Below are positions 41,769 to 50,761 of a stretch of DNA of 64,000 nt, in pieces (within the stretch, counting starts at the first letter, position 1; each line of letters opens with the position of its first letter). The notes under the pieces were generated by a model. The model was not told the DNA's origin. It did no database searches and saw nothing but the letters and a program-made list of their open reading frames with translations. The stretch is taken from NCBI GenBank assembly GCA_014763895.1, contig JACXUM010000002.1:49270-113269 (forward strand), given 5' to 3'. Source of the stretch: Campylobacterales bacterium (GTDB lineage: Bacteria > Campylobacterota > Campylobacteria > Campylobacterales > Sulfurovaceae). The translations under genes and the position numbers were made by a program.

Positions 41769-43459
41769 GAACGCTTGTCATTTTTTTGGCTATTACACTG
41801 GGTATCTATGCCGCGCTTCCTGCCCAGATACAAGCACAGTTAAACAAATCGGGTATTTCAAAGAACGAGGTTGCCGTCTACATCAAAGAAGTCGGGGGAA
41901 GAGAGATCGCTACTTTTAATGCGACCAAAACGATGGTACCTGCTTCTGTTATGAAAGTGTTGACCACCTATTCGTCGGTTTTAACATTGGGATTTGATTA
42001 TCGTTGGCCGACACAATTCTATACGAGCGGAACGCTGCAAAATGGTGTACTCAAAGGGGATCTGGTCGTTAGAGCATTCGGGGATCCCTCTTTGGGTTCA
42101 GAAGACCTCGATGATATCGTAAATCAGATACGTAACTCAGGGATCAGGGAAATCAGAGGCAATATCATCATAGACCGTAGTTATTTTAAAGTGGGTAACA
42201 AAGATACTTCGGGGTTTGATGAAAACCTTTACAGCCCTTATAATGCGATGCCAGATGCCATGATGTTCGAGGAGCGTGTCAGTACTATCTGTGTGGCACC
42301 GAAAGAAAACAGGGTCTCGCAAAAAAATGTGGATTACAGCTATAAAATAGTCAATAAACTGCAGCGTGTGAACACACCGTGTCAGGGCCGTTACTCCTGG
42401 CCTTATGTAAGGGTTTATAGGAATGAAGCGGTTCCGTTGGTGTTGCTACAGGGTAAGATATCCAGCAGATGCGGTGAAAGAAGGATATGCCAGGTTTTGA
42501 CCAAGCCTTATAAATCGTTTTATTATGCTCTCAAAGATGCATTGTCACGAGACGGGGTAAAGGTTCATGGCGGTTTAAAACTGGCCAAAGTCCCCAGGGA
42601 TGCCAACATTCTTTTCGTGCATTACTCTGAACCGTTGGAAAAGATCGTTTCCAAGACCGCAAAAGAGAGCGATAACCTCTACGCAAGGCATTTGATGCTC
42701 TTGCTGGGTGCAAAAATGTACGGTGCTCCTGCTACTCTTGATAAGGGCAGAAGTGCTATTATAAATATCCTTCGAAGCAAAGGTGTGATCCGCAATGGAG
42801 TCGTGAAAGTAGATAACGGCTGCGGACTTTCGCATATTTCAAAATTAAATGCAAAAATCTTAGGTGATGTGCTGGATGATGCCTATGCCAGATACGGTGA
42901 AAGATGGATGAATACGCTTTCCATCGGCGGAGTAGACGGAACGATCAAGGCACGTTTTAGAGGAACAACGGCAGATAGGCATAGCTGGATGAAAACCGGT
43001 ACGCTCAAACGTGTTAAAAATATTGCCGGTTATGTCAGAAACAGGGCGGGTAAACTTTATAATGTAGTGATCCTTGTTAACAGTAATAAAGGTAACTGGC
43101 GTGCGGTCCAGTTTCAAAATGAGGTCATCAAATGGCTCGCGGGAACTACCAGTGCACCGCAAGCACAACCTTCCAGGGCTAAGCAGCAATCTGATGAAGA
43201 TGAACCAAAATATGTATCACATGAGACTCCTCAGAGCGTTGCTCAAAATGGATACGGCATACAGGTCGGTTCCTTTATGAACGAACCAAGCACGTCGTAT
43301 CTTGCACGGATCAGACAGGCCGGTTTTTCTTATGTGATCGTACGCAAAGATATCTACAAAGTTTTGATCGGTCCGTATCGCGATGAAACCAGTGCTAAAA
43401 ATGCATTGGAGCGTGTCAGACAAAGGCTGAACAAAGGAGCTTTTGTCATTCGATATTGA
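41765..43459 (+). CDS. dacB: D-alanyl-D-alanine carboxypeptidase/endopeptidase PBP4 with SPOR domain
   Basis: A periplasmic class C penicillin-binding protein that trims or cleaves peptide cross-links. After a signal peptide ('MRTLVIFLAITLGIYAALPA') the S13 domain shows 'VPASVMKVLTTYSS' (SxxK), 'KESDNLYARH' (SxN) and 'SWMKTGTLKRVKN' (KTG). Residues ~497-564 form a SPOR domain ('YGIQVGSFMNEPSTSYLARI...VLIGPYRDETSA'), which binds denuded glycan at division sites; this fusion is unusual for DacB. The start is TTG, overlapping ovoB by four bases, so translation is coupled to the ovothiol genes. Confidence 0.92.
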   Translation: MRTLVIFLAITLGIYAALPAQIQAQLNKSGISKNEVAVYIKEVGGREIATFNATKTMVPASVMKVLTTYSSVLTLGFDYRWPTQFYTSGTLQNGVLKGDLVVRAFGDPSLGSEDLDDIVNQIRNSGIREIRGNIIIDRSYFKVGNKDTSGFDENLYSPYNAMPDAMMFEERVSTICVAPKENRVSQKNVDYSYKIVNKLQRVNTPCQGRYSWPYVRVYRNEAVPLVLLQGKISSRCGERRICQVLTKPYKSFYYALKDALSRDGVKVHGGLKLAKVPRDANILFVHYSEPLEKIVSKTAKESDNLYARHLMLLLGAKMYGAPATLDKGRSAIINILRSKGVIRNGVVKVDNGCGLSHISKLNAKILGDVLDDAYARYGERWMNTLSIGGVDGTIKARFRGTTADRHSWMKTGTLKRVKNIAGYVRNRAGKLYNVVILVNSNKGNWRAVQFQNEVIKWLAGTTSAPQAQPSRAKQQSDEDEPKYVSHETPQSVAQNGYGIQVGSFMNEPSTSYLARIRQAGFSYVIVRKDIYKVLIGPYRDETSAKNALERVRQRLNKGAFVIRY

Positions 43460-43488
43460 TGGGTTTCAAATCTTAACACCATCTACGC

Positions 43489-43494
43489 TATAAT
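43489..43494 (+). promoter_or_regulatory. -10 box for dapC-like gene
   Basis: TATAAT after ACGC, 24 bases upstream of the ATG at 43518, in the gap after dacB. It likely starts the aminotransferase-hypothetical-murC transcript. Confidence 0.5.
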
Positions 43495-43517
43495 CTCTTA
43501 AAAAAATTAGAGTACCA

Positions 43518-44642
43518 ATGCATTTTGAAACCTATCCTTTTGAAAAATTGAACCAGTTACTATCAGGCATCACTCCCAATGATGCATTTGAACCCTTGAG
43601 TCTAACCATAGGCGAACCGCAGTTTGACACGCCTGAGTTTATCATGGATGCTCTTTGTGCCAGTGCCTCGCTTTTGAATAAATATCCCAAAACTGCCGGC
43701 GAAGAGATACTTCGTGAAGGGATGCTTCAGTATCTCCAAGACCGTTTTGATCTGAAACTTAACAATTCGCAGATCATCCCGACATTCGGGACACGGGAAG
43801 TTCTTTTTAATTTTCCTCAGTTTTTGCTGCATGATATCAAAGAGCCGGTCATGATATTCCCCAACCCTTTTTACCAGATCTATGAGGGTGCTGCGATAGC
43901 CAGCCGTGCAAAAGTGCTTTATCTAAATCTCAATGAACAAAACAATTTTCAGCCTATAGTGGATGAAGCTATGCTCTCATCAGCCGATCTGGTGATTCTG
44001 AATTCTCCCAACAACCCGACCTCTTCGGTGATGCACGCCGAAGCCTTGAAACGATGGGTCAATCTGGCACTGACTTATGATTTCGTACTGCTCAATGATG
44101 AATGCTATATCGATCTCTACTTGGATCAGCCGCTTCCTTCGCTGCTTAATGCAAGTATCGAAGCAGGGAATAAGGAGTTTAAAAATGTTTTGGTCATCAA
44201 CTCGATCTCCAAACGCTCTTCGGCTCCAGGACTTCGCTCCGGGTTTATCGCCGGGGATGCCGACATTCTCAAGTCCTACATGGTATACAGAACCTATGTG
44301 GGATGTGCTTCTCCCTTGCCGCTTCAGTATGCTGCAGCCGCAGCATGGGCAGATCAGGCACATGTGGATGTATTCAGGGAAAAGTATAGAAAGAACTTTC
44401 AACTTGCAAAAGAGATTTTAAATGTTCCAATGCCCGAAGCAACTTTTTATATCTGGCTGAGGGTAGAAGATGAAATGGCCTTTACCGTCAAACTCTATGA
44501 GAAATACAACCTGAAAGTTCTTCCGGGATCGTTCTTGGGACGCTTGGAAGAAGGCAAGGGGTATGTGCGCCTTGCACTGGTATATGAGGAAGCCCAAACC
44601 GCAGAAGCACTCAAAAGAATCAAATCAGCCTTGGAGGAATAG
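43518..44642 (+). CDS. dapC: Class I aminotransferase, probable N-succinyldiaminopimelate aminotransferase
   Basis: The 374-residue fold-type I aminotransferase shows 'LSLTIGEPQFDTPEFIMDAL', 'NSPNNPTSSVMHAEAL', 'LNDECYIDLY' and the PLP lysine in 'INSISKRSSAPGLRSGFIAG'. This pattern ('SKRSS.PGLRSGF') is typical of DapC-type enzymes making the diaminopimelate/lysine precursor. The neighbours murC and mutS2 match the Helicobacter order around HP0621-HP0624 (from memory), where the aminotransferase gene also leads. Supplying diaminopimelate next to murC would make sense. Aspartate aminotransferase activity is an alternative. Confidence 0.8.
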   Translation: MHFETYPFEKLNQLLSGITPNDAFEPLSLTIGEPQFDTPEFIMDALCASASLLNKYPKTAGEEILREGMLQYLQDRFDLKLNNSQIIPTFGTREVLFNFPQFLLHDIKEPVMIFPNPFYQIYEGAAIASRAKVLYLNLNEQNNFQPIVDEAMLSSADLVILNSPNNPTSSVMHAEALKRWVNLALTYDFVLLNDECYIDLYLDQPLPSLLNASIEAGNKEFKNVLVINSISKRSSAPGLRSGFIAGDADILKSYMVYRTYVGCASPLPLQYAAAAAWADQAHVDVFREKYRKNFQLAKEILNVPMPEATFYIWLRVEDEMAFTVKLYEKYNLKVLPGSFLGRLEEGKGYVRLALVYEEAQTAEALKRIKSALEE

Positions 44643-44645
44643 ACA

Positions 44646-45242
44646 ATGCAAAACCACGAAGAAATAGATGTTGAAGCACTTAAAAAGGACGAACAGTTCC
44701 TGGAAAACCTCAAACTCCTGGAGCAGGAGATGAGAGAAGAAAACAGTATAGCCAAAGGGTATCAGCTTCTTGATGCAAACCTTATCATTGAAAGCGAAGA
44801 AGAGGTAATCAATGAACTCTTTACATTTATCGTCAATGCGGCGTTTGATAAGCTTGCTGAAAACCTTGCGGAACAAAAATCATTTGATGTGAACGATGTT
44901 GAAGATCTGGCCACGGCAAGAGCGATCTATGAGCATGGTATCCAACGTTACAGCGAAAACGACAAGAAGGGTGCCAAGGAGATTTTTTTGGTACTGCATC
45001 ATACGATCAACCACCCAGAACTCAAAGATGCCATGATGATCCATGCCGCTGCGGTAATGGCGGGCCATAGTTTTGATGATTTTATCGAAAATCTTGTTGA
45101 TGTAAGTGCTGTCAATGAATATGACCCTTTGGCATTCTTTATCCAGACCTTTACACAGCCCACAGATATTTTGCTGACAATGTTTGCCAAATATGTGCAA
45201 CAGGGAAAAGAAGAGCTGAAAGTCCTCGAAGAAAACAAATAA
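44646..45242 (+). CDS. Conserved hypothetical, acidic alpha-helical protein
   Basis: I do not recognise a domain in this 198-residue soluble protein. It is strongly acidic and helical, beginning with a coiled-coil-like 'EEIDVEALKKDEQFLENLKLLEQEM'. From residue ~95 it resembles a helical-hairpin (TPR-like) array: 'ARAIYEHGIQRYSENDKKGAKEIFLVLHHTI'. It lies three bases after the aminotransferase gene and 46 before murC, and a hypothetical gene in this position also occurs in Helicobacter (from memory). That points to a lineage-specific role linked to the cell wall operon, but no function can be stated. Confidence 0.8.
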   Translation: MQNHEEIDVEALKKDEQFLENLKLLEQEMREENSIAKGYQLLDANLIIESEEEVINELFTFIVNAAFDKLAENLAEQKSFDVNDVEDLATARAIYEHGIQRYSENDKKGAKEIFLVLHHTINHPELKDAMMIHAAAVMAGHSFDDFIENLVDVSAVNEYDPLAFFIQTFTQPTDILLTMFAKYVQQGKEELKVLEENK

Positions 45243-45288
45243 GCGCTTTAAAACATCATTTTATCTATTTGAATCCAAAGGATTGGGC

Positions 45289-46602
45289 ATGAAAATTCAT
45301 TTTATCGGTATCGGCGGTATAGGTCTGTCTGCATTGGCAAAATTTTTGGCAAATGACGGCCATAAAATTTCGGGAAGCGATATCAAACAGACAGAGATCA
45401 CCAATGACCTGGCGACCAACTTTGATGCGAAGATCACGATCCCGCATCATGAAGATGCCGTTGAAGGGGTGGACAGGGTCATTTACTCAGCAGCTGTACG
45501 TCCAACCAATCCCGAATACCAAAAAGCAAAAGCGCTGGGAATCGAACTGCTTTCACGCAAAGAGTCACTCAAATTCATTCTTGGAAAAAAAGAGGTTTAT
45601 GCCGTGGGAGGAGCACACGGCAAAAGCACCACTTCGGCAATGCTTGCATCCCTGATCCCGCACTCCAATGCGCTTATCGGAGCGATCAGCAAAGAGTTCG
45701 GTTCCAACGTACGCCATTTTTCTAACAACAAAGTCGTTTTTGAAGCCGACGAGAGTGATGAGAGTTTTCTCAATTCCAATCCCTATCTTGCGATCGTGAC
45801 GAATGTAGAACCTGAACATATGGAGTACTACGGCTATGATGAAGAGCGTTTCTACAATGCCTATAAGAATTTCCTTTCTTTGGCAAAGATCCGTGTGATC
45901 AACGGTGAAGATCCGTTTTTGTCCTCTTTGGATATGGAAGCGGTGAGGCTTTACCCTTCAAAGGATATCAGAAATATCGAATTTGTATTGGTGAACGGGG
46001 AACCCCATACGAAATTCGAACTTTTGGACCTTGGGAGTTTTGAAGTATTCGGGTTTGGTGTGCATATCGCCATCGATGCGGCACTGGCGATCCTTGCAGC
46101 TTTGCAGCTCGGTGAGAAGATCGAAGATATGAGGGATAATCTCAAACATTTCAAAGGGATCAAAAAACGTTTTGATATTATCCAGAATAAATCTTCCTGT
46201 GTCGTTATCGATGATTACGGGCATCATCCAACCGAGATCAAAGCGACGATGCAGTCACTGAAAACCTATGCAGGTATGAGAGGTTTTGATAAACTTCAGA
46301 TCATTTGGCAGCCGCATAAGTACAGCCGGACAATGGACAATCTTTCAGGCTTTGTCGAGTGTTTTCAGGGAGCTGATGAACTCGTTATCCTGCCTATCTG
46401 GTCAGCCGGGGAGTTGGAGATAGAGATAGACCTCAAAGGCGCCTTCTCCAGATACAACCTGACGATGGCAGACAAGGTGACCAAAGAAGACGGTATCGTG
46501 AAAGTGATCAAAGACGGACATATCGTCAAAGAGTACGCAGAAGGGCTGATCACGGCCTTTGGGGCAGGGGATATTACCTATCAGATCCGCGGAAAAGCGT
46601 GA
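45289..46602 (+). CDS. murC: UDP-N-acetylmuramate--L-alanine ligase
   Basis: MurC adds L-alanine to UDP-MurNAc, the first peptide step of peptidoglycan. The 437-residue protein starts at 'MKIHFIGIGGIGLSALAKFL' behind AAAGGATTGGGC; the track start two codons earlier overlaps that site. The ATP loop is 'VGGAHGKSTTSAMLAS', followed by 'FEADESDESFLNSNP' and 'VVIDDYGHHPTEIKATMQSL', all MurC hallmarks. It ends head-to-head with the convergent GDSL esterase gene, six bases away. Confidence 0.97.
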   Translation: MKIHFIGIGGIGLSALAKFLANDGHKISGSDIKQTEITNDLATNFDAKITIPHHEDAVEGVDRVIYSAAVRPTNPEYQKAKALGIELLSRKESLKFILGKKEVYAVGGAHGKSTTSAMLASLIPHSNALIGAISKEFGSNVRHFSNNKVVFEADESDESFLNSNPYLAIVTNVEPEHMEYYGYDEERFYNAYKNFLSLAKIRVINGEDPFLSSLDMEAVRLYPSKDIRNIEFVLVNGEPHTKFELLDLGSFEVFGFGVHIAIDAALAILAALQLGEKIEDMRDNLKHFKGIKKRFDIIQNKSSCVVIDDYGHHPTEIKATMQSLKTYAGMRGFDKLQIIWQPHKYSRTMDNLSGFVECFQGADELVILPIWSAGELEIEIDLKGAFSRYNLTMADKVTKEDGIVKVIKDGHIVKEYAEGLITAFGAGDITYQIRGKA

Positions 46603-46608
46603 TAAAGA

Positions 46609-47214
46609 TTACTGAAGCGATCGAATCGTTTCATGAATTTTTTGGGCCATTTGTTTATAGCCTGAAGCGTTGGGATGGATCTGATCGCTTTTAAGAGTTG
46701 GCTGGCTGAGTATATGGGAGAGCATATCTTCTATCAAAGGTACTTCTTCTTCGTCGGCCACCTCTTCATAGAGCTCCAATGGATCCAAACCAAACAGACT
46801 GATATCCGGTACTGCCACTAGGACAACTTCTATGTTGTGAGACTTGGCCAAATGGATCATCGATTTGATATTGGTTTTGAGTGTTTGCAGAGAATGACCT
46901 CTAAGGATATCATTGCCTCCAACGCAGAGTATCATGAGTTTGATGGAAGGATCTTTCAAAAGACCAGGCAACCGTTTGAGCGCCCCAGTTGAAGTTTCTC
47001 CATTGATTCCTGCATTGATCACTTGATTGCCTGAGAGTTTCTCAAGAACAGCGGGATAGCTTTGATCAGCGGCCGCTCCGTAGCCAAAGGTAAGGCTGTC
47101 TCCAAAAGCAAGGATCGTATCTTGCGGTGTAAGGTGGATAGGATGTACGTCCGGCCTTTTGTAAATGGAAAAGAAGACCAATAGTATCAAAACTGCCGAG
47201 ATCAGATATTTCAT
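46609..47214 (-). CDS. SGNH/GDSL-family esterase (TesA-like), exported
   Basis: The 201-residue protein has an N-terminal hydrophobic anchor or signal ('MKYLISAVLILLVFFSIYK') and the four SGNH blocks: 'ILAFGDSLTFGYGA' (Ser), 'NAGINGETSTGALKRL' (Gly), 'LCVGGNDIL' (Asn) and 'SDQIHPNASGYKQMA' (Asp/His). This is the TesA/arylesterase lysophospholipase type, acting in the periplasm on lipid or acyl esters. It is a single gene with a TATAAT at 47243-47248, divergent from mutS2. Confidence 0.92.
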   Translation of the reverse strand: MKYLISAVLILLVFFSIYKRPDVHPIHLTPQDTILAFGDSLTFGYGAAADQSYPAVLEKLSGNQVINAGINGETSTGALKRLPGLLKDPSIKLMILCVGGNDILRGHSLQTLKTNIKSMIHLAKSHNIEVVLVAVPDISLFGLDPLELYEEVADEEEVPLIEDMLSHILSQPTLKSDQIHPNASGYKQMAQKIHETIRSLQ

Positions 47215-47242
47215 TGTTTACCTTTAATGGTTTGAACCTTGT

Positions 47243-47248
47243 ATTATA
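47243..47248 (-). promoter_or_regulatory. -10 box for GDSL esterase gene
   Basis: TATAAT on the minus strand about 29 bases before the ATG, followed by AAAGGTAAACA as ribosome-binding site. It forms a divergent promoter pair with 47283-47288. Confidence 0.55.
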
Positions 47249-47282
47249 ACGAAGTTGTTTTTCCATCTTTTGGCAATCATGT

Positions 47283-47288
47283 TATAAT
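47283..47288 (+). promoter_or_regulatory. -10 box for mutS2
   Basis: TATAAT on the plus strand about 30 bases before the preferred mutS2 TTG start. It lies 35 bases from the opposing -10 of the esterase gene. Confidence 0.5.
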
Positions 47289-47316
47289 CTTATAAAAATT
47301 GAAAGGTAGATACGCA

Positions 47317-49539
47317 TTGTCAGTACTGCAAGCCACTGAAAAATCGATCATTCAAAAACTTGATCTTGACGGTTATATCGCACAGTTCAAACATTATTTA
47401 GCCAGAGAGAAATCGGTGGTAATGATGGGAGACATCCATCAGCATTACCGTTATATCAAGGCACTTTCAACTATACAGTTTCCTTCTCCCCTCAGCGTTG
47501 CAGCGCTGGAAAGAGAACTCAATATCATCAAAAAACAGGGCGTGTTGGGGCTTGATGAGATCTATGATTTTGTGAAGATCTGCTCCTACTTTAACAAACT
47601 CTCTACGCTTGAACTGCCTGAACCGTTATTTTCTTGGATCAGAGGGATAGAGATACCTTCAGAGATCAGTGAGATCATCGGGTATTTTAACGATGAGGGG
47701 CAGATCAACCCCCAAAGGGATCCTGAACTGTTTGATATCGAACGTGCGATCAAATACAACAAAACCGAGATCAAAGAGACCCTGTACAAACTTGCCCATT
47801 CAAGCAAACTTTTGCCTTATCTGGTGGATTCGCAGGTGCATTTCAACGGAGGGGAAGAGACACTGCTCGTACGCGGCGGATTTAACCAGGTGATCAAAGC
47901 CACTGTGGTAGGCAGAAGTGCGGGAGGGTACTTTTACATCATCCCGCAGAACATTTCACACCTCAAGGACAAAGAGGCTGCATTGCTTAGCTCCAGAGAA
48001 GAGCTGATCTACCGCTACTGCAAGCAGATCTCCGCGGTCTTTTTTAAATGGGAACGTTTTTTAAGCTTTATCAACAAAGAGTATGACCGGTTTGACCATT
48101 ACCAGGCACGGGTGAGCTTTGCCAGGGTCAACGAATATGAGTTCATCCTCCCAAATAAAGATAAACGGATCAAATTGCAGGATTTTGCCCATCCCGCCAT
48201 TGATAATCCCATTCCCATCTCTATCGACTTGAACAAAAAGATCATGCTCGTGACCGGTGTGAATGCGGGGGGGAAAACGATGCTGCTCAAATCGATGCTC
48301 AGCGCGGTCTATATGAGCAAATATCTTCTGCCATTCAGATGCGATCCTTCCAGAACTCAGGTAGGGCATTACAAGAGCATCGAAGCGGTCATCGATGATC
48401 CCCAATCGGTTAAGAACGATATTTCGACATTTGCAGGCCGTATGGTCGAGTTTGCCAAACTTTTCGAGAAAGAAGATGCGATCGTAGGTGTGGATGAGAT
48501 CGAACTGGGAACTGACAGTGATGAAGCAGCGAGCCTCTTTCGCGTGATGCTCGATGAGCTTAAAAAAAGAGGGATGACCTTTGTTGTGACCACGCACCAT
48601 AAGCGGTTGGCCTCACTGATGGCAAGCGATGATGAGGTGGAACTGATCGCCGCACTCTACGATGAAGCCCAGCGAAAACCGACCTATACCTTTTTGCAGG
48701 GAAGCATCGGGAAAAGTTATGCTTTTGAAACGGCACGGCGCTACGGCATACCGCCTTTTATCGTTGAGAGGGCCAAAGAGGTTTACGGAGAGGATAAAGA
48801 GAACCTTAATGAACTGATCGAGAAATCCACCTCGCTTGAGCGTGAAATGCGTACCAAGATCTCTTCTATCGATGAACAGCTTTCGCAAGTGGAAAAACAA
48901 AAGCAGAGACTTCAGGATGAAGAGATAAAACTTCAGGAAAGCCACCGCAAAGCGGTCGCTACGCTGGAGAACCGTTATAATGCAGCGGTCAAAAAAGCCC
49001 AGGAAGCGCTTAAAGCCAAAGAATCCACCGAAGGAAGAAGACTGCTTAATGTGGCACATCAGCGCAAAACGTTTACACCCAAAGAGGTCAAACTCGAATC
49101 GCAGGAACCGCTCAAAGAAGGTGACAAGGTAAAATACCGTTCCCATAAAGCCGAACTGCTTTCCATCAGAGGCAATGATGCGACGATCCTCGTGGACGGG
49201 ATGAAGATGCGAGTACCACTAAGTCAGCTCAAAAAAAGAGGGGATAGTGAACAGCCAAAAAGTGTGCCAAAATCTTCAAAAGCCGATGTAACGGTTCAAA
49301 AAACCGGTGCAAGCGTATCGGTCAAAGTGTTGGGTTTGTATGCCGATGAGGCGATCGAAAAAGTGGACAAATTCCTTTCGGATGCATTGGTCAACGGATT
49401 AAGAGAAGTACAGATCATCCATGGTACAGGTGGCGGGGTGCTTGCCAAAGTGATTACCGATTATCTCAAAAACCATCCCAAGATAGAAAAGTTCTACCGG
49501 ATGCCCGGCAATTTGGGAATCACAATCGTAGAATTGTAA
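47317..49539 (+). CDS. mutS2: Endonuclease MutS2 with Smr domain
   Basis: MutS2 binds branched or damaged DNA, suppresses recombination, and in some bacteria rescues collided ribosomes. It lacks the MutS mismatch domain, as expected. It shows the core clamp, the ATPase P-loop 'VTGVNAGGKTMLLKS', 'IVGVDEIELGTDSDEAASL' and 'VVTTHHKRLASLMA', then a ~100-residue coiled coil, a KOW-like segment and a C-terminal Smr nuclease domain ('VQIIHGTGGGVLAKVITDYLK'). The track start at TTG 47299 has no ribosome-binding site; TTG 47317 (MSVLQATEK) follows GAAAGG and is preferred, giving 740 residues. Confidence 0.93.
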   Translation: MSVLQATEKSIIQKLDLDGYIAQFKHYLAREKSVVMMGDIHQHYRYIKALSTIQFPSPLSVAALERELNIIKKQGVLGLDEIYDFVKICSYFNKLSTLELPEPLFSWIRGIEIPSEISEIIGYFNDEGQINPQRDPELFDIERAIKYNKTEIKETLYKLAHSSKLLPYLVDSQVHFNGGEETLLVRGGFNQVIKATVVGRSAGGYFYIIPQNISHLKDKEAALLSSREELIYRYCKQISAVFFKWERFLSFINKEYDRFDHYQARVSFARVNEYEFILPNKDKRIKLQDFAHPAIDNPIPISIDLNKKIMLVTGVNAGGKTMLLKSMLSAVYMSKYLLPFRCDPSRTQVGHYKSIEAVIDDPQSVKNDISTFAGRMVEFAKLFEKEDAIVGVDEIELGTDSDEAASLFRVMLDELKKRGMTFVVTTHHKRLASLMASDDEVELIAALYDEAQRKPTYTFLQGSIGKSYAFETARRYGIPPFIVERAKEVYGEDKENLNELIEKSTSLEREMRTKISSIDEQLSQVEKQKQRLQDEEIKLQESHRKAVATLENRYNAAVKKAQEALKAKESTEGRRLLNVAHQRKTFTPKEVKLESQEPLKEGDKVKYRSHKAELLSIRGNDATILVDGMKMRVPLSQLKKRGDSEQPKSVPKSSKADVTVQKTGASVSVKVLGLYADEAIEKVDKFLSDALVNGLREVQIIHGTGGGVLAKVITDYLKNHPKIEKFYRMPGNLGITIVEL

Positions 49540-49576
49540 AAAATATAAAGATATTTTTATATTTTTGATTGAATGC

Positions 49577-49608
49577 AGATGGACATCCTGCTTTTAGGAT
49601 GTCCATCT
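49577..49608. terminator. Strong terminator between mutS2 and lipoprotein gene
   Basis: A perfect 13-base-pair inverted repeat AGATGGACATCCT / AGGATGTCCATCT with a 6-base loop, followed by AGTGTTTTTAG on the plus strand. It can stop mutS2 transcripts and probably also those of the convergent gene. Confidence 0.85.
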
Positions 49609-49621
49609 AGTGTTTTTAGTT

Positions 49622-50488
49622 TTAATCATCTAGGTTAAAAGCCCTAAGTGTACCCTCAGTCTCACCGGTTTTCATAATCAAAGTAGAATATCCGTCAAAC
49701 ACTATACCGGTCGGATAATAACCACTGTCAAAATCGAAGTCGGATAATTCAGTTACTGTTTTCGAAGTCACATCTACTGAGTATAATTTATCTACAGAAT
49801 CGTTTGTAACAAATAATGTGGAACCATTATTGTCTATTGTTAAACCATCCACACCAGTCATGGAAAGAAAATTTTCAACAGTACCATCACTTTCTACTGT
49901 TACAATACCACTAGACACTGCTGCATAGAGTGTTCCATCACTTCCAAAGACTAAATCTGAAATAGCATCTGAATCAGAATAAATATTAATAGGTGGATTT
50001 CCACCATTCAAATCATATGCGTATATTGAATTATAAGAAGCATAGATCAAGTTTCCGCCATATGATCCATAGTTATTTGGAGCAATAACCATCGAATTAA
50101 TATAATTTGAAGTAATTATTTTAGTGTAAGTTCCATTGATTCGATCAATTTCAAAGACACCTGTACCTGTACCTGCATAAACATAAGATCCGTTATCAAC
50201 TACTGAGAGTACATTTTCCCCTGCAATAGTTGTTAACGTACTTAACTCGCATGTCTCACGGTTTAACCCAAGTACTGTCCCAGCTGAATCACCTGCAATG
50301 AGAAGATTACCATCTTTATCAAATGCTAAATCTCCATAACCGTAATTATTTGATACTTGTAAAGGCAAACAAGTAGTGTTAAATTCTGACCATACTTCTT
50401 CATTGCATGTTTTTTGATTGTGATGATCACACCCATTTATCATCATCCATACTAACCCCATACTTACTATACTCAGTGTTTTTCTCAT
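49622..50488 (-). CDS. Lipoprotein with beta-propeller repeats, unknown function
   Basis: The 288-residue protein starts with a lipoprotein signal ('MRKTLSIVSMGLVWMMINGC', lipobox Cys20), then a short His/Cys-containing linker ('CDHHNQKTC'). The rest is made of ~40-residue units such as 'YGDLAFDKDGNLLIAGDS', 'ISDLVFGSDGTLYAAVSSG' and 'VDGLTIDNNGSTLFVTND'. These look like blades of an NHL/SMP-30-type propeller. The coding sequence is visibly richer in A+T than its neighbours. It stands alone, bounded by a strong terminator and a 270-base upstream gap, suggesting an acquired gene. Ligand unknown. Confidence 0.75.
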   Translation of the reverse strand: MRKTLSIVSMGLVWMMINGCDHHNQKTCNEEVWSEFNTTCLPLQVSNNYGYGDLAFDKDGNLLIAGDSAGTVLGLNRETCELSTLTTIAGENVLSVVDNGSYVYAGTGTGVFEIDRINGTYTKIITSNYINSMVIAPNNYGSYGGNLIYASYNSIYAYDLNGGNPPINIYSDSDAISDLVFGSDGTLYAAVSSGIVTVESDGTVENFLSMTGVDGLTIDNNGSTLFVTNDSVDKLYSVDVTSKTVTELSDFDFDSGYYPTGIVFDGYSTLIMKTGETEGTLRAFNLDD

Positions 50489-50724
50489 TTTTCCTCCTTC
50501 ACTGCAATATATTACTATTCTTCTATGCCTATTAATCTTAAGGAAAACTAAATTTTATGAAGTGAAATCCAGGATTAATAGACCTTTTAAAAAGAGAGCC
50601 AACATATTTTTTGCTTTGTTATGTTATATGGTCAAAAGTATAGGGTAAGATAAGAAAACTTAATACTTATTTGATAAAAAATGATGATATCACAAAGCAC
50701 AACTAACCTTTAATCCCATTTTGC

Positions 50725-50730
50725 TATAAT
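50725..50730 (+). promoter_or_regulatory. -10 box for YfgM-like gene
   Basis: TATAAT preceded by TTGC, 32 bases before the preferred GTG start. The rest of the 273-base gap back to 50489 is A/T-rich with no ORF or RNA gene that I recognise. Confidence 0.5.
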
Positions 50731-50761
50731 AATCCAATTTTTAATATTATTGGAGAATGCT

